Source: Aurantiacibacter sp. MUD11 (GTDB lineage Bacteria; Pseudomonadota; Alphaproteobacteria; Sphingomonadales; Sphingomonadaceae). Taken from it: a stretch of DNA of 64,000 nt. Position 1 is the first letter of the stretch. Every line of letters starts with the position of its first letter. Location: the NCBI RefSeq assembly GCF_026967575.1, contig NZ_CP114054.1, positions 744,001 to 808,000 on the forward strand, read 5' to 3'. The notes below the pieces were generated by a model. The model did no database searches, was not told the origin of the DNA, and worked only from the letters and a program-made list of their open reading frames with translations. Of this stretch, positions 35,877 to 44,208 are shown one piece after another. The position numbers and the translations under genes are program-made.

Positions 35877-37076
35877 TCAGCCGGTGGCGACGTGCCGAAC
35901 GCCACTTTCGTTGGCGGCGACCGGGTGGTCCACCTTGTGCTCGCCCAGCACGCGGTCGCGGCCGCTGTCTTTCGCTCGGTAGAGTGCCGCGTCCGCCCGG
36001 CTGAACAGGCGGTCGTAGGTTTCGTCCTCGCGCAGTGCTGCCACGCCGAAGCTGGCCGTCAGGCGGATGTTCTCGCCGATTGCAGGATGGACTTGCCGGG
36101 CGAAGGCCACGCGCAATCGTTCCGCCAGGCGGCAGGCGGCATCGTGCGGACAGTTCCACACCAGCACGCAGAATTCCTCGCCGCCGATGCGGCCGGAAAT
36201 GTCGTGCTCGCGGATCATGCCGTCGATCAGCTTGCCGAACGCAGCGATGGCCTGGTCGCCGGCCTGGTGCCCCCACAGGTCGTTCACCTGCTTGAAGTGA
36301 TCGATGTCGGCAATCACCAGGCTGACGGGCACCTTGGCGTCGCGGGCACGCATCAGCGGCGCGGCGATGTCATGCTCGAACGCGCGGCGGTTGCGCAGCC
36401 CGGTCAGGGTGTCGCGGTCCGAGTTTTCGCGCATCCGGATGGCAAGGTCGTAGGCGCAGGCCCCCACCAGCACCATCGCCGTCAGCAGCGACTTGATCGA
36501 GAGCACCAGGCCGATGATCGAGTAGTATAGCGACTGGCGATAGAACTCGGCCGGGATCACCCCTTCGGCCAGCACGGTCATCATCGGGCGGACCATGAAG
36601 TCGACGGTGTTGAAGGCGAGGATGGCGATGACCAGCGTATCCACGAACGATCGTCGCGGCGCACCCAGCAGCGAGATCACGCCGACGAAGAACATCATGC
36701 CGTAACCGGCATTGGCGATCACCACACGCGGGCCGGCATCGTCGGACAGCACCGTGGCAGTGCACAGGGTGACCACCGCGATGGCGTAGATCGATGCCTG
36801 CACGCCAAGCAACGGCGGCCTGTCCGAGCGGCGGCAGGCGGCCCAGACCAGCAAGGCCGAGGCGAACGAATAGAACGCCTGCGTCAGGACAAAGACGAAG
36901 TTCGACGAAGTGGGCAGCCAGTGCGTGACGGCAAAGCCGGCGCTGAACAGGATATAGGCGCCACCGAAGGCGAGCACGTGACCGCCCATCCGTCCGCGCC
37001 ACCAGAGCACGACGAACATGGCGGCAAACAGCACCGCCATCAGGGGCGTCGTCATTCCCAGGATCTGTTCGCGCAT
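35877..37076 (-). CDS. Diguanylate cyclase, membrane-anchored GGDEF protein
   Basis: A product of 399 residues. Residues about 5-205 form six or so membrane helices, similar to an MHYT- or 7TM-type sensing region. A GGDEF domain follows (about 215-375) with DRDTLTGLRNRRAFEHD at its start and active-site GGEEF. The inhibitory I-site RxxD (R-E-H-D) lies 5 residues before GGEEF, so the enzyme should be product-inhibited. It should make c-di-GMP. No EAL domain is attached. I chose the ATG at 37,076; the open frame reaches 37,358 but the earlier part is not protein-like and overlaps the ettA start region. Confidence 0.93.
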   Translation of the reverse strand: MREQILGMTTPLMAVLFAAMFVVLWWRGRMGGHVLAFGGAYILFSAGFAVTHWLPTSSNFVFVLTQAFYSFASALLVWAACRRSDRPPLLGVQASIYAIAVVTLCTATVLSDDAGPRVVIANAGYGMMFFVGVISLLGAPRRSFVDTLVIAILAFNTVDFMVRPMMTVLAEGVIPAEFYRQSLYYSIIGLVLSIKSLLTAMVLVGACAYDLAIRMRENSDRDTLTGLRNRRAFEHDIAAPLMRARDAKVPVSLVIADIDHFKQVNDLWGHQAGDQAIAAFGKLIDGMIREHDISGRIGGEEFCVLVWNCPHDAACRLAERLRVAFARQVHPAIGENIRLTASFGVAALREDETYDRLFSRADAALYRAKDSGRDRVLGEHKVDHPVAANESGVRHVATG

Positions 37077-37275
37077 TTTCCCGCCCGTTTCGAAGTACTT
37101 CAATTGGCACGAACAGGTTAACGGCCACATAAGGAACTCTTCGGGATCGCAACATTTCTGCCGTTTGCCGTAAGATTGTTCCGCCCCTTGCGAGCGCCCC
37201 CGCCCTCGCCTATCTGGCCAACCGAAACCTGACCGAATTCCAGACAACTCCAGACAAGTTCCCGAAGGACCCCAG

Positions 37276-38949
37276 ATGGCCGCCCAGTACGCATACGTCA
37301 TGAAGAACATGACGAAGACTTTCCCCGGTGCGCAGAAGCCGGTGCTGTCGAACATCAACCTGCAGTTCTACCGCGGGGCGAAGATCGGCATCGTCGGCCC
37401 GAACGGCGCCGGCAAGTCGACGCTGATGAAGATCATGGCAGGCATCGACACCGACATCTCGGGCGAGGCCTGGCCGGGCGAGAACATCACCGTCGGCTAC
37501 CTGCCGCAGGAGCCGGAGCTGGACCCGAGCAAGACAGTGCTGGAGAACGTCAAGGACGGCGCGCGCCACATCGCCGACAAGGTCGACGAGTACAACGCCA
37601 TCGCCGCGCAGATGGCCGAACCCGACGCCGATTTCGAGGCGCTGGGCGAACGCATGGCCGAGCTGCAGACCGAGATCGACGCCGTCGACGGCTGGACGCT
37701 CGACAACCAGCTGGAAATCGCCATGGAAGCGCTGCGCTGCCCGCCGTCGGACGCCAGCGTCGAAAACCTCTCGGGCGGTGAAAAGCGCCGCGTCGCGCTC
37801 ACCCGCCTGCTGATCCAGAAGCCCGACATCCTGCTACTGGACGAACCGACCAACCACCTCGACGCCGAGAGCGTGCAGTGGCTGGAAAACCACCTCAAGG
37901 AATATGCCGGCGCCGTGCTGATGATCACCCACGACCGCTACTTCCTCGATAACGTGGTCGGCTGGATCCTCGAACTCGACCGCGGTTCCTACTACCCGTA
38001 CGAAGGCAACTACTCGACCTACCTCGAGAAGAAGGCCAAGCGCCTGGAACAGGAAAGCCGCGAGGAATCGGGCCGCCAGAAGGCGCTCGCCCGCGAACTG
38101 GAGTGGATCCGGCAGACCCCCGCCGCGCGCCAGACCAAGTCCAAGGCCCGCGTGCGCAAGTTCGAGCAGCTGCAGGACGAGATGGGCGACCGCAAGCCGG
38201 GCAAGGCGCAGATCGTCATCCAGGTGCCCGAGCGCCTTGGCGGCAAGGTGATCGAGGCCAAGAACATCTCCAAGGCCTATGGCGACAAGCTGCTGTTCGA
38301 GAACCTCTCGTTCATGCTGCCACCGGGCGGCATCGTCGGCGTGATCGGCCCCAACGGCGCGGGTAAGTCCACGTTGTTCAAGATCATCACCGGCAAGGAA
38401 CAGCCCGACAGCGGCACCATCGAGATCGGCGACACCGTGCGCCTCGGCTACGTCGACCAGAGCCGCGACCACCTCGACCCGAAGAACAACGTGTGGGAGG
38501 AAATCTCTGACGGGCTCGACTACATGAAGGTCAACGGCCACGACGTGAGCACGCGTGCCTATGTCGGCGCGTTCAACTTCAAGGGCGCGGACCAGCAGAA
38601 GAACGTCGGCAAGCTGTCGGGCGGTGAACGCAACCGCGTACACATGGCCAAGATGCTGAAGGAAGGCGGTAACGTGCTGCTGCTGGACGAACCGACCAAC
38701 GACCTCGACGTGGAAACGCTGTCGGCGCTGGAAGACGCCATCGAGAACTTCGCCGGCTGCGCCGTGGTGATCTCGCACGACCGCTTCTTCCTCGACCGCC
38801 TGGCCACCCACATCCTCGCCTTCGAAGGCGACAGCCATGTCGAATGGTTCGAGGGCAACTTCGAAGCCTACGAAGAAGACAAGCGCCGCCGCCTGGGCGA
38901 CGCGGCCGACCGTCCGACACGGATGCAGTATAAGAAGCTGACTAGGTAA
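37276..38949 (+). CDS. ettA: Energy-dependent translational throttle protein EttA
   Basis: An ABC-F ATPase of 557 residues that binds the ribosome E site and gates the first peptide bond according to ATP/ADP ratio. Each half has Walker A (GPNGAGKSTLMK, GPNGAGKSTLFK), signature LSGGEKRRVAL / LSGGERNRVHM, and Walker B with DEPTNHLD / DEPTNDLD. The linker between the domains (about 240-320, P-site tRNA-interaction motif region) is charged, and the C-terminal tail is short. No membrane domain, as expected for ABC-F. Length is standard for EttA. A GAAGGA site precedes the ATG at 37,276. It is followed immediately by the AT-rich orphan gene. Confidence 0.97.
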   Translation: MAAQYAYVMKNMTKTFPGAQKPVLSNINLQFYRGAKIGIVGPNGAGKSTLMKIMAGIDTDISGEAWPGENITVGYLPQEPELDPSKTVLENVKDGARHIADKVDEYNAIAAQMAEPDADFEALGERMAELQTEIDAVDGWTLDNQLEIAMEALRCPPSDASVENLSGGEKRRVALTRLLIQKPDILLLDEPTNHLDAESVQWLENHLKEYAGAVLMITHDRYFLDNVVGWILELDRGSYYPYEGNYSTYLEKKAKRLEQESREESGRQKALARELEWIRQTPAARQTKSKARVRKFEQLQDEMGDRKPGKAQIVIQVPERLGGKVIEAKNISKAYGDKLLFENLSFMLPPGGIVGVIGPNGAGKSTLFKIITGKEQPDSGTIEIGDTVRLGYVDQSRDHLDPKNNVWEEISDGLDYMKVNGHDVSTRAYVGAFNFKGADQQKNVGKLSGGERNRVHMAKMLKEGGNVLLLDEPTNDLDVETLSALEDAIENFAGCAVVISHDRFFLDRLATHILAFEGDSHVEWFEGNFEAYEEDKRRRLGDAADRPTRMQYKKLTR

Positions 38950-38954
38950 TTTGT

Positions 38955-39593
38955 GTGGAGTCGTTGAGCGGAATTTGGGCAGAGATAGTAGCGGTAGATG
39001 GTACTGCTGCTGCAATTATTGCCCTAATTGGCGGCCTGATCGGACTTGTCGTACATTCTGCTAGTTCACGACATTCCAAATTTGTCGAGACGATTGTCAC
39101 CGAACGAATTAAGTGGGTTGGAGAACTTCGAAGCGACTTCGCTGACTTCGCCTATTCAATTCAAGAAGTGGAGCTTGCTTGGGACACAGGCGACGCAGCC
39201 CAACTTACGGAAAAACTTTCGGGAGCCAAAGAGAAAGCCCAGATTATTCAACTCAAACTAAATCGAAGAGCTGAACTAGATCAGGAAATTGTGAGAATTA
39301 TTGCTCACGTTATATGGGCTACAGGTGGCGATAAGACTTCTTACTCTCGATGGTCTTCACTTTTAAAAATATATTGTAATGACCTACTGAAAGAAGAGTG
39401 GGAAAAGGCTAAAATTGAAAGTTTAGGTTTCTTTGGGAGCTTGCCACTTCGATTTAGAGCTCGTCGAAGGAAGGCTGAATATCAAAGACGGCGAGCATCC
39501 AATCCGATTCCTGCAGTCGATCTTGAGCTCACAGAACAATATCTTGCGGCGCGTGACTCACGTAGGACAGAGAATCAAGACCAAGGTTCTTGA
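38955..39593 (+). CDS. AT-rich orphan gene, membrane-anchored helical protein
   Basis: A product of 212 residues. One hydrophobic helix at about 18-35 (AAIIALIGGLIGLVVHSA) is followed by a charged cytoplasmic helical region (about 40-200). GTG at 38,955 is taken as start, 5 nt after the ettA stop. The base composition drops to roughly 45 percent GC against about 65 percent in the neighbours, and codons such as ATA, TTA, AAA and AGA are common, so it was probably acquired by transfer. I do not recognise a family. The single helix plus coiled-coil-like tail resembles several uncharacterised proteins in accessory regions, but no defence domain is visible. Confidence 0.7.
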   Translation: MESLSGIWAEIVAVDGTAAAIIALIGGLIGLVVHSASSRHSKFVETIVTERIKWVGELRSDFADFAYSIQEVELAWDTGDAAQLTEKLSGAKEKAQIIQLKLNRRAELDQEIVRIIAHVIWATGGDKTSYSRWSSLLKIYCNDLLKEEWEKAKIESLGFFGSLPLRFRARRRKAEYQRRRASNPIPAVDLELTEQYLAARDSRRTENQDQGS

Positions 39594-39662
39594 CGTCCAT
39601 CCACCTCAGCGCGCGCGACTGTGTGAAAAGCGCATTCTACCGCTGTTGCACTGGACCCAATC

Positions 39663-40664
39663 TTAAGCCGTCTCGGGCCCCAGCGTCAGCGCAATCTCGC
39701 AGTGCACGCCATCCTCGGGGAATTGCAGGTCGACCTTGGCGTAGGAGCCTATCGCCCCGGCGATCAGGCGGGTGCCGAAGCCGGTGCTTTCCTGCGGCTC
39801 CACCGGCGGGCCGCCGGTTTCCTTCCAGTCGATGTGCAGCACGCCGTCCTGCACGTCGAAACGCACCGCCACCCGGCCGTGGTCGTTGGAAAAGGCGCCG
39901 TACTTCACCGCGTTGGTGATCAGCTCGTGGAACACCAGTGCCAGCCCCTGCCCCACGAAGCCGCGTAGCTCCTGCTCCCCCGCCACCGAGATGTCGGTGC
40001 GGCGACCGAGGTCGGGAAAGGCCTGCAACTCCTGCCGCAGGATGGCGGAGGGCGGCATCCGGGTAGAGGTATCGCCCACGATCAGTTCCTGCGTGCGGGC
40101 CAGCGCGCCCACGCGCCCCAGCAGCGTCTGCGTGAACGACGGAATGTCGCGCGCCACCGCGCCGGTCAGCTTCACCATGGAGGTGATCATCGCCAGCATG
40201 TTGCGCACGCGGTGGTTCAGTTCCTCGGTCAGCAGTTCCAGCCGCGCTTCCTTGCGCTTGGTCTCGGTCACGTCGATCACGTGGCCGATCAGCTTCACCG
40301 TCTCGCCCTGCTCGTCGAGCAACGGGCGGCCCGCCGCGCTGATCCAGCGTTCGGCTCCGTCGGCACGGGTGATGCGGCATTCGAACACCCATTCGCGGCC
40401 GTTGGCGATGGCATCCTGCTGCGCGTTATCGACCCGCTCGCGGTCTTTCTCCACGATGTGATCGAGGAATTGCTCGTAGGTCCATTCGTCGAGCATCTCG
40501 GGATAGCCGAAGATCTCGTCATGGATGCGGTTGCGCCATGCCTGGCCGCTCTTCACGTCCAGTTCCCAGATGCCGATATGGCCGGTCTCGATCACCAGCC
40601 GCAGGTGCTCGGCGCTGTTCTGCTGGAAAGGTTTCAGGTCTGGCACGGGCAAAAAGTATTGCAT
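39663..40664 (-). CDS. PAS-domain sensor histidine kinase, HWE/HisKA_2 family
   Basis: A soluble product of 333 residues. Residues about 15-130 form a PAS domain of the PAS_3 type (HIGIWELDVKSGQAWRNRIHDEIFGY to HVIDVTETKRKEA). No conserved LOV Cys is apparent, so it is probably not a blue-light receptor. The HWE dimerisation motif ELNHRVRNMLAMITSMVKL gives the phospho-His. The ATPase has FHELITNAVKYGAFSNDHG (N-box) and a C-terminal GFGTRLIAG. HWE kinases commonly act in general stress or light responses. The ATG at 40,664 is preferred over an upstream TTG. No response regulator is adjacent. Confidence 0.93.
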   Translation of the reverse strand: MQYFLPVPDLKPFQQNSAEHLRLVIETGHIGIWELDVKSGQAWRNRIHDEIFGYPEMLDEWTYEQFLDHIVEKDRERVDNAQQDAIANGREWVFECRITRADGAERWISAAGRPLLDEQGETVKLIGHVIDVTETKRKEARLELLTEELNHRVRNMLAMITSMVKLTGAVARDIPSFTQTLLGRVGALARTQELIVGDTSTRMPPSAILRQELQAFPDLGRRTDISVAGEQELRGFVGQGLALVFHELITNAVKYGAFSNDHGRVAVRFDVQDGVLHIDWKETGGPPVEPQESTGFGTRLIAGAIGSYAKVDLQFPEDGVHCEIALTLGPETA

Positions 40665-40758
40665 CCACAAGCGCGAGTCACGCCCATTAGCGCTTGCCCC
40701 GACCGGTCATTGCGCTGCTGTTCGGCACCATGCGGGCAATCGGCCGCGGAGAGCGGGG

Positions 40759-41499
40759 TCAGCCCTTGGCCTTGCCGATACCGGGCAGCAGCATCCCCAC
40801 TCGCGTGCGATACTCGCGGTAGGCATCGCCCAGCGCATCGGCCAGGTCGCGCTCTTCGTACCGGATGGCGACCAGCACGTAGACCGTCATTCCGGCGGCG
40901 AACAGCAGGTGGCCCTGCGTCATCGTCGGGATGGCCCAGAAGGCGATCAGGAAACCGAGGTAAAGCGGGTGGCGGCTGACCTTGTAGAACAGCGGCTCGC
41001 GAAAGCGCGGATCGGGCACCGGGGTGCCGCGCATGTCGTGCCAGGCCTGCTGCAGGCCGAACAGCTCGAAATGGTTGAGCAGCCAGGTGGAGATGAAGAC
41101 GATCAGCCAGCCCGTGGCAAAGGCCGCCCACAGCACCATGGCCGCCGGTCCTTCCTCGCCGACCGACCACACCACTTCGGGCATCGGCATCCAGAAGATG
41201 AACATCAGCCACAGCACCGCGACCGAGGCGAGGACGTAGACCGTCCGCTCGAACGCGGGCGGCACAGTCCTGGTCAGGGCCTTCTTGAAGCCGGGGCGTG
41301 CCATCACCGAATGCTGCAAGCCGAACACGGCGAGCAGCCCGATGTTGGTGAAGATGGCGGTGCCCAGGGCACCTTCCGGCCCGCCCGCATCCACGGTTCG
41401 CGGGACGACGAGGTTCCCCGTCCAGCCGACCAGGTACAGGAACGTGGCAAAGAACAGCAGGTATGCCGCAATGGCGACGACAAAACGCAAGGTCCGCAT
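40759..41499 (-). CDS. MddA/NnrU-like membrane methyltransferase
   Basis: An inner-membrane protein of 246 residues with about six helices. FGLQHSVMARPGFKKALT (near 55-72) and the C-terminal YKVSRHPLYLGFLIAFW with RYEERDLADALGDAYREYR are features of the isoprenylcysteine methyltransferase-like group. They match the pattern of MddA, which methylates methanethiol to dimethyl sulfide. NnrU proteins share the fold, so MddA is a good but unproven call. The ATG at 41,499 follows GGAGGGGTG. It is alone between the kinase and the PNPOx-like gene. Confidence 0.8.
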   Translation of the reverse strand: MRTLRFVVAIAAYLLFFATFLYLVGWTGNLVVPRTVDAGGPEGALGTAIFTNIGLLAVFGLQHSVMARPGFKKALTRTVPPAFERTVYVLASVAVLWLMFIFWMPMPEVVWSVGEEGPAAMVLWAAFATGWLIVFISTWLLNHFELFGLQQAWHDMRGTPVPDPRFREPLFYKVSRHPLYLGFLIAFWAIPTMTQGHLLFAAGMTVYVLVAIRYEERDLADALGDAYREYRTRVGMLLPGIGKAKG

Positions 41500-41575
41500 G
41501 ACACCCCTCCGATGACTGCGACGCGATGGCTGCACCATACCACAGCCCCGTCGAATCACCGAACGCCTCTGCCAA

Positions 41576-42169
41576 TCAGGGCGTTATCCAGCGCCCCTCG
41601 CCGGATTGGAGGTCCAGCACGGCGCGGCGATGGCCGTCATTGGAGAGGTAGAACCAGTCGACTTCGTGCAAATCGACCAGCAGCACCGCGAAGTTCTCCC
41701 GCGCGGGCATCAACACATCGTCGCTGGGCTCCCGCCCCTCCCACTCCGCCGGCAGACCGGAGCTGGGACCGTTGGCCACCGTGCCCGGCCCGTCGCCCAG
41801 GTAGCAGCGGCGGGCGAAGTTGGTGCTGGATTGCCAGGCCTGCTCTACCAGCGGATCGTCGCGGTGTATCCGCCCCGTGCCGCGGCAGCGCAGCTGGATC
41901 TTCGCCTCGCGGTCGTAGAACAGCACGCCGACAGGCGCGCCCTCGCCGATCGCCGCACACTTGGGCGAGCGTGCGTCGGTGTGGAAACGCAGGGTCCAGC
42001 CATCCTGATCGAAGGCGCGCAGCACCATGATCCGCACATCGGCATCGGAGGTCGCCACCGTGCCCAGATGCATGGCTGATCGCCGGTTCCGGGCGCCGTC
42101 AAGCAAGCGCGTCGCGACATCATCCCGGACATTTTCAAATGATTCGAGCAATTTGCCCCCGATTTCCAT
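41576..42169 (-). CDS. Pyridoxamine 5'-phosphate oxidase-like FMN-binding protein
   Basis: A product of 197 residues with the split-barrel flavin-binding fold: LGTVATSDADVRIMVLRAF (about 33-51), then WTLRFHTDARSPKCAAI, and a WFYLSNDGHRRAVL C-terminus. This matches the PNPOx-like family that oxidises or reduces small substrates with FMN. It lacks clear PdxH-specific C-terminal motifs, so it is unlikely to be the vitamin B6 enzyme itself. It sits 76 bp downstream of the MddA-like gene's start region and diverges from the RcnB-like gene across 160 bp. Confidence 0.85.
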   Translation of the reverse strand: MEIGGKLLESFENVRDDVATRLLDGARNRRSAMHLGTVATSDADVRIMVLRAFDQDGWTLRFHTDARSPKCAAIGEGAPVGVLFYDREAKIQLRCRGTGRIHRDDPLVEQAWQSSTNFARRCYLGDGPGTVANGPSSGLPAEWEGREPSDDVLMPARENFAVLLVDLHEVDWFYLSNDGHRRAVLDLQSGEGRWITP

Positions 42170-42329
42170 TGTTCAGTTTCGATCCAAGAAACCTGAACGT
42201 TAAGCAAACAAGCCGGTTCAGTTAACGCTCATCGCGAATCGATACAACTTGCGACATCGAATGACTTCTACTGACTTACTCATGGCCGCGGCACTCGGGC
42301 GGCATTGGTCAACATAGGGAGATGTTGCA

Positions 42330-43376
42330 ATGCAACTCGCAGAACTTCTGAAATCCTGCGGCCTTGCCGCACTCGCCGCGGCAATGGCGGCACCCATGCT
42401 TCCGGCTACCGCCGCCGCAGCCACCAATGTCGATACCTCGGCCGACGAACAGCGCCGGGGTGACCGCGAGGCGCGTGGCGAAGGCCGACGCGGCAATCGC
42501 GAGGCCCGTTCCGGAAATCGCCAGAGCCGCGAGCGTGCCACCAATCGTGGCAGCCAGGCGGAAGACCGCGCCCCGCGCGAACTGCGTGATTTCTCGGTCG
42601 CCCGCGAACAGGCCCGCCAGGCACGCAACGAACGCAGCCGCGATGTTCGCACCGAGCGGCGCGCGGATCGGACCGACCGCCGCGCTGACCGACGTACAGA
42701 CCGCCGCGTCGACCGCCGGGCAGACGACAATCGCCGGGGTGATCGCAACCTGACCATCCGCAATCGCAGCGGCGCGGTTTCCACCCGTGACCGTGACCGC
42801 GACCGGGATCGCCGGACAGAGCGGGATCGCGATCGCAACTATCGCGATGGTGATCGCAACCGGAGCTACCGCGACCGGGATCGGGACCAGCGCCGCTATC
42901 GCGACAGTGATCGCAATCGCAGCTATCGTGACCGGGATCGCAACCGCAGCTACCGCGACCGCGACCAGCGCCGCTATCGCGACCGGGATCGGGACCAGCG
43001 CCGCTATCGCGACCGCAACGGTTCGTACCGGGACGGCTATCGGGATGCGCGCCGCGACTATCGCCGGTGGAACCGCAACCAGTGGCGTCGCGACAGCCGG
43101 TACAACTGGCATCGTTATCGCGACCACAACCGGCGCCTGTACCGCCTCGGCCGTTACTACGCGCCGTACCGAAACTACAGCTATCGCCGCCTGAGCATCG
43201 GCTTCTTCATCGACAGCCTGTTCTTCGGTTCGCGCTACTGGATCACCGATCCCTGGCAGTACCGCCTGCCCGAGGTCTACGGCCCCTATCGCTGGGTCCG
43301 CTACTATGACGACGTGCTGCTGGTGGACATCTACACCGGCGAGGTGGTCGACGTGATCTACGATTTCTTCTGGTAA
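42330..43376 (+). CDS. RcnB-like secreted protein with long Arg/Asp repeat
   Basis: A product of 348 residues. A signal peptide (about 1-30) is followed by an extreme Arg/Asp/Asn-rich region (about 35-265) with many repeats of RDRDR, RSYRD and QRRYRD, then a conserved C-terminal part (about 270-348) with YWITDPWQYRLPEVYGPYRWVRYYDDVLLVD. That end is typical of the RcnB family, periplasmic proteins linked to nickel/cobalt homeostasis in enterobacteria. The repeat tract is unusually long, and is coded by DNA repeats (see repeat entry). AGGGAG precedes the ATG at 42,330. A strong terminator lies 43 nt after the stop. Confidence 0.85.
   Translation: MQLAELLKSCGLAALAAAMAAPMLPATAAAATNVDTSADEQRRGDREARGEGRRGNREARSGNRQSRERATNRGSQAEDRAPRELRDFSVAREQARQARNERSRDVRTERRADRTDRRADRRTDRRVDRRADDNRRGDRNLTIRNRSGAVSTRDRDRDRDRRTERDRDRNYRDGDRNRSYRDRDRDQRRYRDSDRNRSYRDRDRNRSYRDRDQRRYRDRDRDQRRYRDRNGSYRDGYRDARRDYRRWNRNQWRRDSRYNWHRYRDHNRRLYRLGRYYAPYRNYSYRRLSIGFFIDSLFFGSRYWITDPWQYRLPEVYGPYRWVRYYDDVLLVDIYTGEVVDVIYDFFW
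42785..43030 (+). repeat. Degenerate coding repeats in the RcnB-like gene
   Basis: The 20-mer GACCAGCGCCGCTATCGCGA occurs at 42,885-42,904, 42,963-42,982 and 42,993-43,012, embedded in imperfect copies of GACCGGGATCG-type units. All copies stay in frame and spell Arg/Asp/Tyr motifs, so replication slippage probably expands and contracts this tract without breaking the gene. Confidence 0.7.
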
Positions 43377-43418
43377 GGAAGAGCAATGTCATTGCCGGAG
43401 CGAGTGGCCGGCGATGGA

Positions 43419-43448
43419 CCCCCCGCCCCAACCGGGCGGGGGGTTTTT
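43419..43448 (+). terminator. Rho-independent terminator after the RcnB-like gene
   Basis: CCCCCCGCCC-CAACC-GGGCGGGGGG is a perfect 10-bp GC stem with a 5-nt loop, followed by TTTTT. It sits 43 nt after the RcnB-like stop and 56 nt before the prolyl hydroxylase ATG, so it ends the upstream transcript. It is the clearest intrinsic terminator in the window. Confidence 0.92.
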
Positions 43449-43503
43449 CTATGCCCGCAATTGTCTTGCCAGCGGCAGGCGGGTTTGGAAGAACACCGGG
43501 GCA

Positions 43504-44187
43504 ATGACGACCGACACCAAGAGCAAGTATCCGCCCAATGCCGACCAGGCCCGGCTGAAGAAGCAGGGCCAGCAGGTGCGCGAGCGGCTGGCCGCCAATC
43601 CGCAGGTCTACAAGGTGCCGAGCGAGGAGGTGGAACTGTTCGCCGTGGGCGACTTCATGACGCCGGCCGAATGCGCGAAGATGATCGAACTGATCGATGC
43701 CACGGCCAAGCCGAGCAAGGTGTTCGACCTCGATTACTCCTCCGGCTACCGCACCAGTTATTCGGGCGATGTCGACCCGCACGATCCCTTCGTGAAGAAG
43801 ATCAGCCGCCGCATTGACGACCTGCTGGGGGTAGACCCGAGCCACGGCGAAACCGTGCAGGGCCAGCGCTACATGCCGGGGCAGGAATTCCAGCCGCACC
43901 ACGACTGGTTCTATCCCGATACCAGCTACTGGGATTTCGAGATGAGCCGTGGCGGGCAGCGCAGCTTCACCACCATGGTCTTCCTCAACGACGTGGAAGC
44001 CGGCGGCACCACCGATTTCACCGAATTGGGTATCGCCCTGGAACCGAAGCCCGGCGTGCTGCTGGCATGGAACAATGCCACGCCAGACGGGCTGACCAAT
44101 ACCAAGACGATGCATGCGGGCCGTCCGGTAACGGCCGGCTGCAAATACATCATCACCAAGTGGTATCGCGCCCGCGAGTGGCACTAG
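43504..44187 (+). CDS. Prolyl 4-hydroxylase-like 2OG-Fe(II) oxygenase
   Basis: A product of 227 residues with the double-stranded beta-helix of 2-oxoglutarate dioxygenases. FQPHHDWFYPDT supplies the iron ligands H132 and D134, TMHAGRPVT the distal H204 and GCKYIITKWYR the 2OG-binding K214. The N-terminal part (1-60) matches the P4H alpha-subunit domain (FAVGDFMTPAECAKMIELID). Bacterial members hydroxylate proline in ribosomal or other proteins. The target here is unknown. The ATG at 43,504 is used. The open frame upstream crosses the terminator and is rejected. It ends convergently 21 bp from lysS. Confidence 0.92.
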   Translation: MTTDTKSKYPPNADQARLKKQGQQVRERLAANPQVYKVPSEEVELFAVGDFMTPAECAKMIELIDATAKPSKVFDLDYSSGYRTSYSGDVDPHDPFVKKISRRIDDLLGVDPSHGETVQGQRYMPGQEFQPHHDWFYPDTSYWDFEMSRGGQRSFTTMVFLNDVEAGGTTDFTELGIALEPKPGVLLAWNNATPDGLTNTKTMHAGRPVTAGCKYIITKWYRAREWH

Positions 44188-44208
44188 GCCACCGCGAGCC
44201 GCGCCGCG

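Noticed and set aside
42785..43030. CRISPR-like repeats
   Set aside because: The repeats are irregular, lie within a coding frame, have no unique equal-length spacers and no cas genes are near.
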